64,000 nt of DNA from an uncultured Ruegeria sp. (lineage in GTDB: Bacteria > Pseudomonadota > Alphaproteobacteria > Rhodobacterales > Rhodobacteraceae). The notes under the pieces were generated by a model, which was not told the DNA's origin, searched no databases, and worked only from the letters and a program-made list of their open reading frames with translations. The translations under genes and the position numbers were made by a program. The stretch is from the NCBI RefSeq assembly GCF_947497005.1, contig NZ_CANMFF010000005.1:1-64000 (forward strand), read 5' to 3'. Of the stretch, positions 62,168-64,000 are shown one piece after another (position 1 is the first letter of the stretch; each line of letters begins with the position of its first letter).

Positions 62168-63775
62168 ATGCGCGACAAGACCTCGGCAGATATATCTCAA
62201 CAGTCCCGCGCCCGCGTGGTGCTGGCGATGACGGCAATCTGCATGATGGTCGTGGGGTTTAACACCACCGCCGTGACCACCATTTTACCCAACCTCAAGG
62301 CAGAGTTCGATCTGACCCCGTCAGGGCTGCAATGGGTGATGGCCACTTATTCCGTGACCAGCGCGACACTTGTTTGCATCGTCAGCCGCCTGGGGGACAT
62401 CACCGGCAAGATGGGCGTGTTCTTCTTTGGCATGATTGTTTTTGCGATCGGATCGGCCCTGGCCCTGTTCGCGCAGGATGGGGCCATGCTGTTGTTCGGG
62501 CGCGGTGCGCAAGGGGCAGGAGCAGCGGCATTGTTCGGCACCTCCTTGTCACTGCTGACCGCTGCCACCCCCGAGGAGCAGCGCGCCAGCGTCACCGGTA
62601 TCTGGGGTGCGATCGTTGGCCTGGCGATCGGTGTCGGGCCGATCGTTGGCGGCGCTTTCGGGCACTATGTCAGCTGGCGCGCAGTCTTTGCGGCCGACCT
62701 GGTTCTGCTGGCTTTGGCCTTTGCCATCGGTCTGCATGTCAGCAAACGGAAATACATCCCCGACACCCGTCTGGCCGGGGCAAAGTTCGACTACGCGGGG
62801 GCGCTCGCCATCCTGTTTTTCCTTGGACCATTGTCTTTTGCGCTCAGCAACGGGGAAAGCGGCGGGTGGACTTCGCCTCTGACACTGGTGCCGCTTTTAG
62901 TGGCGGCGGTGTCGACGGTTGCCCTTGTTATCGTGTCCCGCCGCAGCGACGACCCGCTGATCGAACTGCGATACTTTCGCCATCCGCGTTACTTGATGGC
63001 TGCGGCAGGAATGTTCTTTACCGGTTTCACGCTGTTCTGTTTCTTTGTCTATTTCAACACATTCGTCCAATCGCCCGATGCCTTTGGATATTCGTCCATC
63101 AGTGCGGGTCTGGCAATCATGCCTCTAAGCCTCAGCATGTTCGCAATCTCGGTCATCGCGCCCCGCTTTCTGGCACCCTACAGTTTTCAGTGGCCGATCG
63201 CGATTGGCCTGGGCGCGATGGCTTGTGGGTTTCTGCTGCTGATGACGACCACGAACACCACGCATTTCACCGAAATCTGGTGGAAGCTGCTGATCGTCGG
63301 CGTTGGGCTGGGCATCTGCTTTTCGCTGTTGCCACGGCTTGGTCTGCGCCTGCTACCCGAGCAACATGTGGGGCAGGGTTCGGGGGTCATAAATGCCTGC
63401 CTCTATTTCGGCGCAACACTTGGTGCCGTGGTCGGAGGCCTGGCCGAAGCTGTCACGAAACGCCGTGATCTGTCCGAGGTGATCGATGCGCTGCCTGCCG
63501 GATCGACCCAGCGCGAGGGTCTGGCCCACGCGCTGACGCACGGAACGCCTAACCAGATCCAGCAATTGATCTCGGGGATGGATCCGACAACGGGAAGTGC
63601 ATTGGCCAAAGCCTTACGGGATGTGCAAGACAACGCCTTTGACAGTGCCATGATGGTTGCCGCGATTGCGGCGCTGGCCGGGATGGCCCTGGCGCTGATG
63701 TTGTTGCGCGGACCGATACCCCCTGTCCACAGTGCGGCCGAGTTGACGCGCAAACCGCGACAACCCAGCCCCTAG
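62168..63775 (+). CDS. MFS transporter, DHA2 (14-helix) type
   Basis: 535 residues, about 14 helices. VVGFNTTAVTTILPNLKAEF and LQWVMATYSVTSATLVCIVS at the start, motif C-like WGAIVGLAIGVGPIVGGAFG in helix 5, then the typical C-terminal half. Members expel drugs or other toxic compounds in exchange for protons. The long tail between helices 13 and 14 (ALTHGTPNQIQQLISGM) is common in the group. Stop overlaps the convergent gene stop in one CTAG. Confidence 0.9.
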   Translation: MRDKTSADISQQSRARVVLAMTAICMMVVGFNTTAVTTILPNLKAEFDLTPSGLQWVMATYSVTSATLVCIVSRLGDITGKMGVFFFGMIVFAIGSALALFAQDGAMLLFGRGAQGAGAAALFGTSLSLLTAATPEEQRASVTGIWGAIVGLAIGVGPIVGGAFGHYVSWRAVFAADLVLLALAFAIGLHVSKRKYIPDTRLAGAKFDYAGALAILFFLGPLSFALSNGESGGWTSPLTLVPLLVAAVSTVALVIVSRRSDDPLIELRYFRHPRYLMAAAGMFFTGFTLFCFFVYFNTFVQSPDAFGYSSISAGLAIMPLSLSMFAISVIAPRFLAPYSFQWPIAIGLGAMACGFLLLMTTTNTTHFTEIWWKLLIVGVGLGICFSLLPRLGLRLLPEQHVGQGSGVINACLYFGATLGAVVGGLAEAVTKRRDLSEVIDALPAGSTQREGLAHALTHGTPNQIQQLISGMDPTTGSALAKALRDVQDNAFDSAMMVAAIAALAGMALALMLLRGPIPPVHSAAELTRKPRQPSP

Positions 63776-63999
63776 CCGCCAAGGTAAACCCCCTTTTGCG
63801 GACGATAGAAGACCTTCTGATCGTGCAACTTACCCAGAAGTTCGTGAATGCGCCGTAAAGTGTCTTCACGGTTGGCCTTGCTGTCCTCGGGTTCATCCAA
63901 CGCGGCTTGTGACAAAGAAGCGACGGAGTCGCGCAAAGCCGTTTCAATCAGGTCCATATCCTTGACCGAAAGCTCGATCATGTCGTTGTACTGGGGCAT
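63772..63999 (-). CDS. small helical protein, possibly incomplete
   Basis: 75 residues read from ATG at 63999, one base from the window edge, so the true start may lie outside. It is helical and charged: NDMIELSVKDMDLIETALRD and REDTLRRIHELLGKLHDQKV. Not recognised. It is convergent with the MFS gene and the two stop codons share the same CTAG. Confidence 0.6.
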   Translation of the reverse strand: MPQYNDMIELSVKDMDLIETALRDSVASLSQAALDEPEDSKANREDTLRRIHELLGKLHDQKVFYRPQKGVYLGG

Positions 64000-64000
64000 T

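Overview
The window is a chromosomal segment of a marine alphaproteobacterium of the Roseobacter group (Rhodobacteraceae; the gene content is closest to what I know of Ruegeria). The evidence is the mixture of MipZ, an FYDLN-type acidic protein, a Mcl1-like malyl-CoA lyase, the DgcN/DgcA D-glutamate pair, an smoEFGKS-mtlK polyol operon, a taurine--pyruvate aminotransferase next to a DmdB-like acyl-CoA ligase, and a homogentisate catabolic cluster. All calls come from reading the sequence; no database search was run.

Layout. 1-4.2 kb is accessory DNA, visibly more AT-rich at its left end: a large NACHT NTPase of anti-phage type, an odd helix-turn-helix protein, a small membrane protein and a Phd/YefM-like antitoxin, with three copies of an 18-bp near-palindrome at the joints between the small modules. 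4.4-6.5 kb has a TetR regulator divergent from an alpha/beta hydrolase and a metallo-beta-lactamase remnant. 6.7-15 kb holds a class III cyclase with TPRs, a GMC oxidoreductase, YciI, LysR, NIPSNAP, a truncated TAXI-TRAP binding protein, IclR and an SMP-30 lactonase; several long gene-free stretches here carry decayed dispersed repeats. 15.2-22.3 kb is mostly core: tRNA-Ala(GGC), FYDLN protein, YgjP-type metalloprotease, GntR, lytic transglycosylase, accA, AraC/GyrI, LysE with divergent Lrp. 22.3-26.5 kb has mcl1 divergent from a dgcN-dgcA-aminotransferase operon. 26.5-33 kb holds DUF1244, DUF6868, an N-formylglutamate amidohydrolase, pyk, an Lrp gene with no normal start codon, a universal stress protein, an AGCS symporter and rpmI-rplT.

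33.1-41.4 kb is a self-contained polyol (sorbitol/mannitol) uptake and oxidation island: LacI regulator, ABC importer, sorbitol dehydrogenase and mannitol dehydrogenase. It is bracketed by imperfect direct copies of the rplT 3' end plus its terminator, and a decayed IS630-type transposase tail lies just inside the right copy. This is the strongest hidden structure in the window. 41.6-46.3 kb carries an MFS carrier, a taurine--pyruvate aminotransferase and an acyl-CoA ligase. 46.3-53.7 kb is a homogentisate route: a DOPA-dioxygenase-like protein, maleylacetoacetate isomerase, DUF2783, a FAD monooxygenase, an MBL-fold protein with an altered zinc motif, fumarylacetoacetase, homogentisate dioxygenase and a divergent MarR regulator. 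53.7-60 kb has a second cyclase and a complete ugpBAEC-like importer; 60-64 kb has mipZ, an AEC transporter, a DHA2-type MFS pump and a small unknown protein.

I found no CRISPR array, intact transposase, integrase or origin. The most notable unexplained items are the rplT-bracketed island, the near-palindrome cluster at 3.3-4.0 kb and the NACHT protein.
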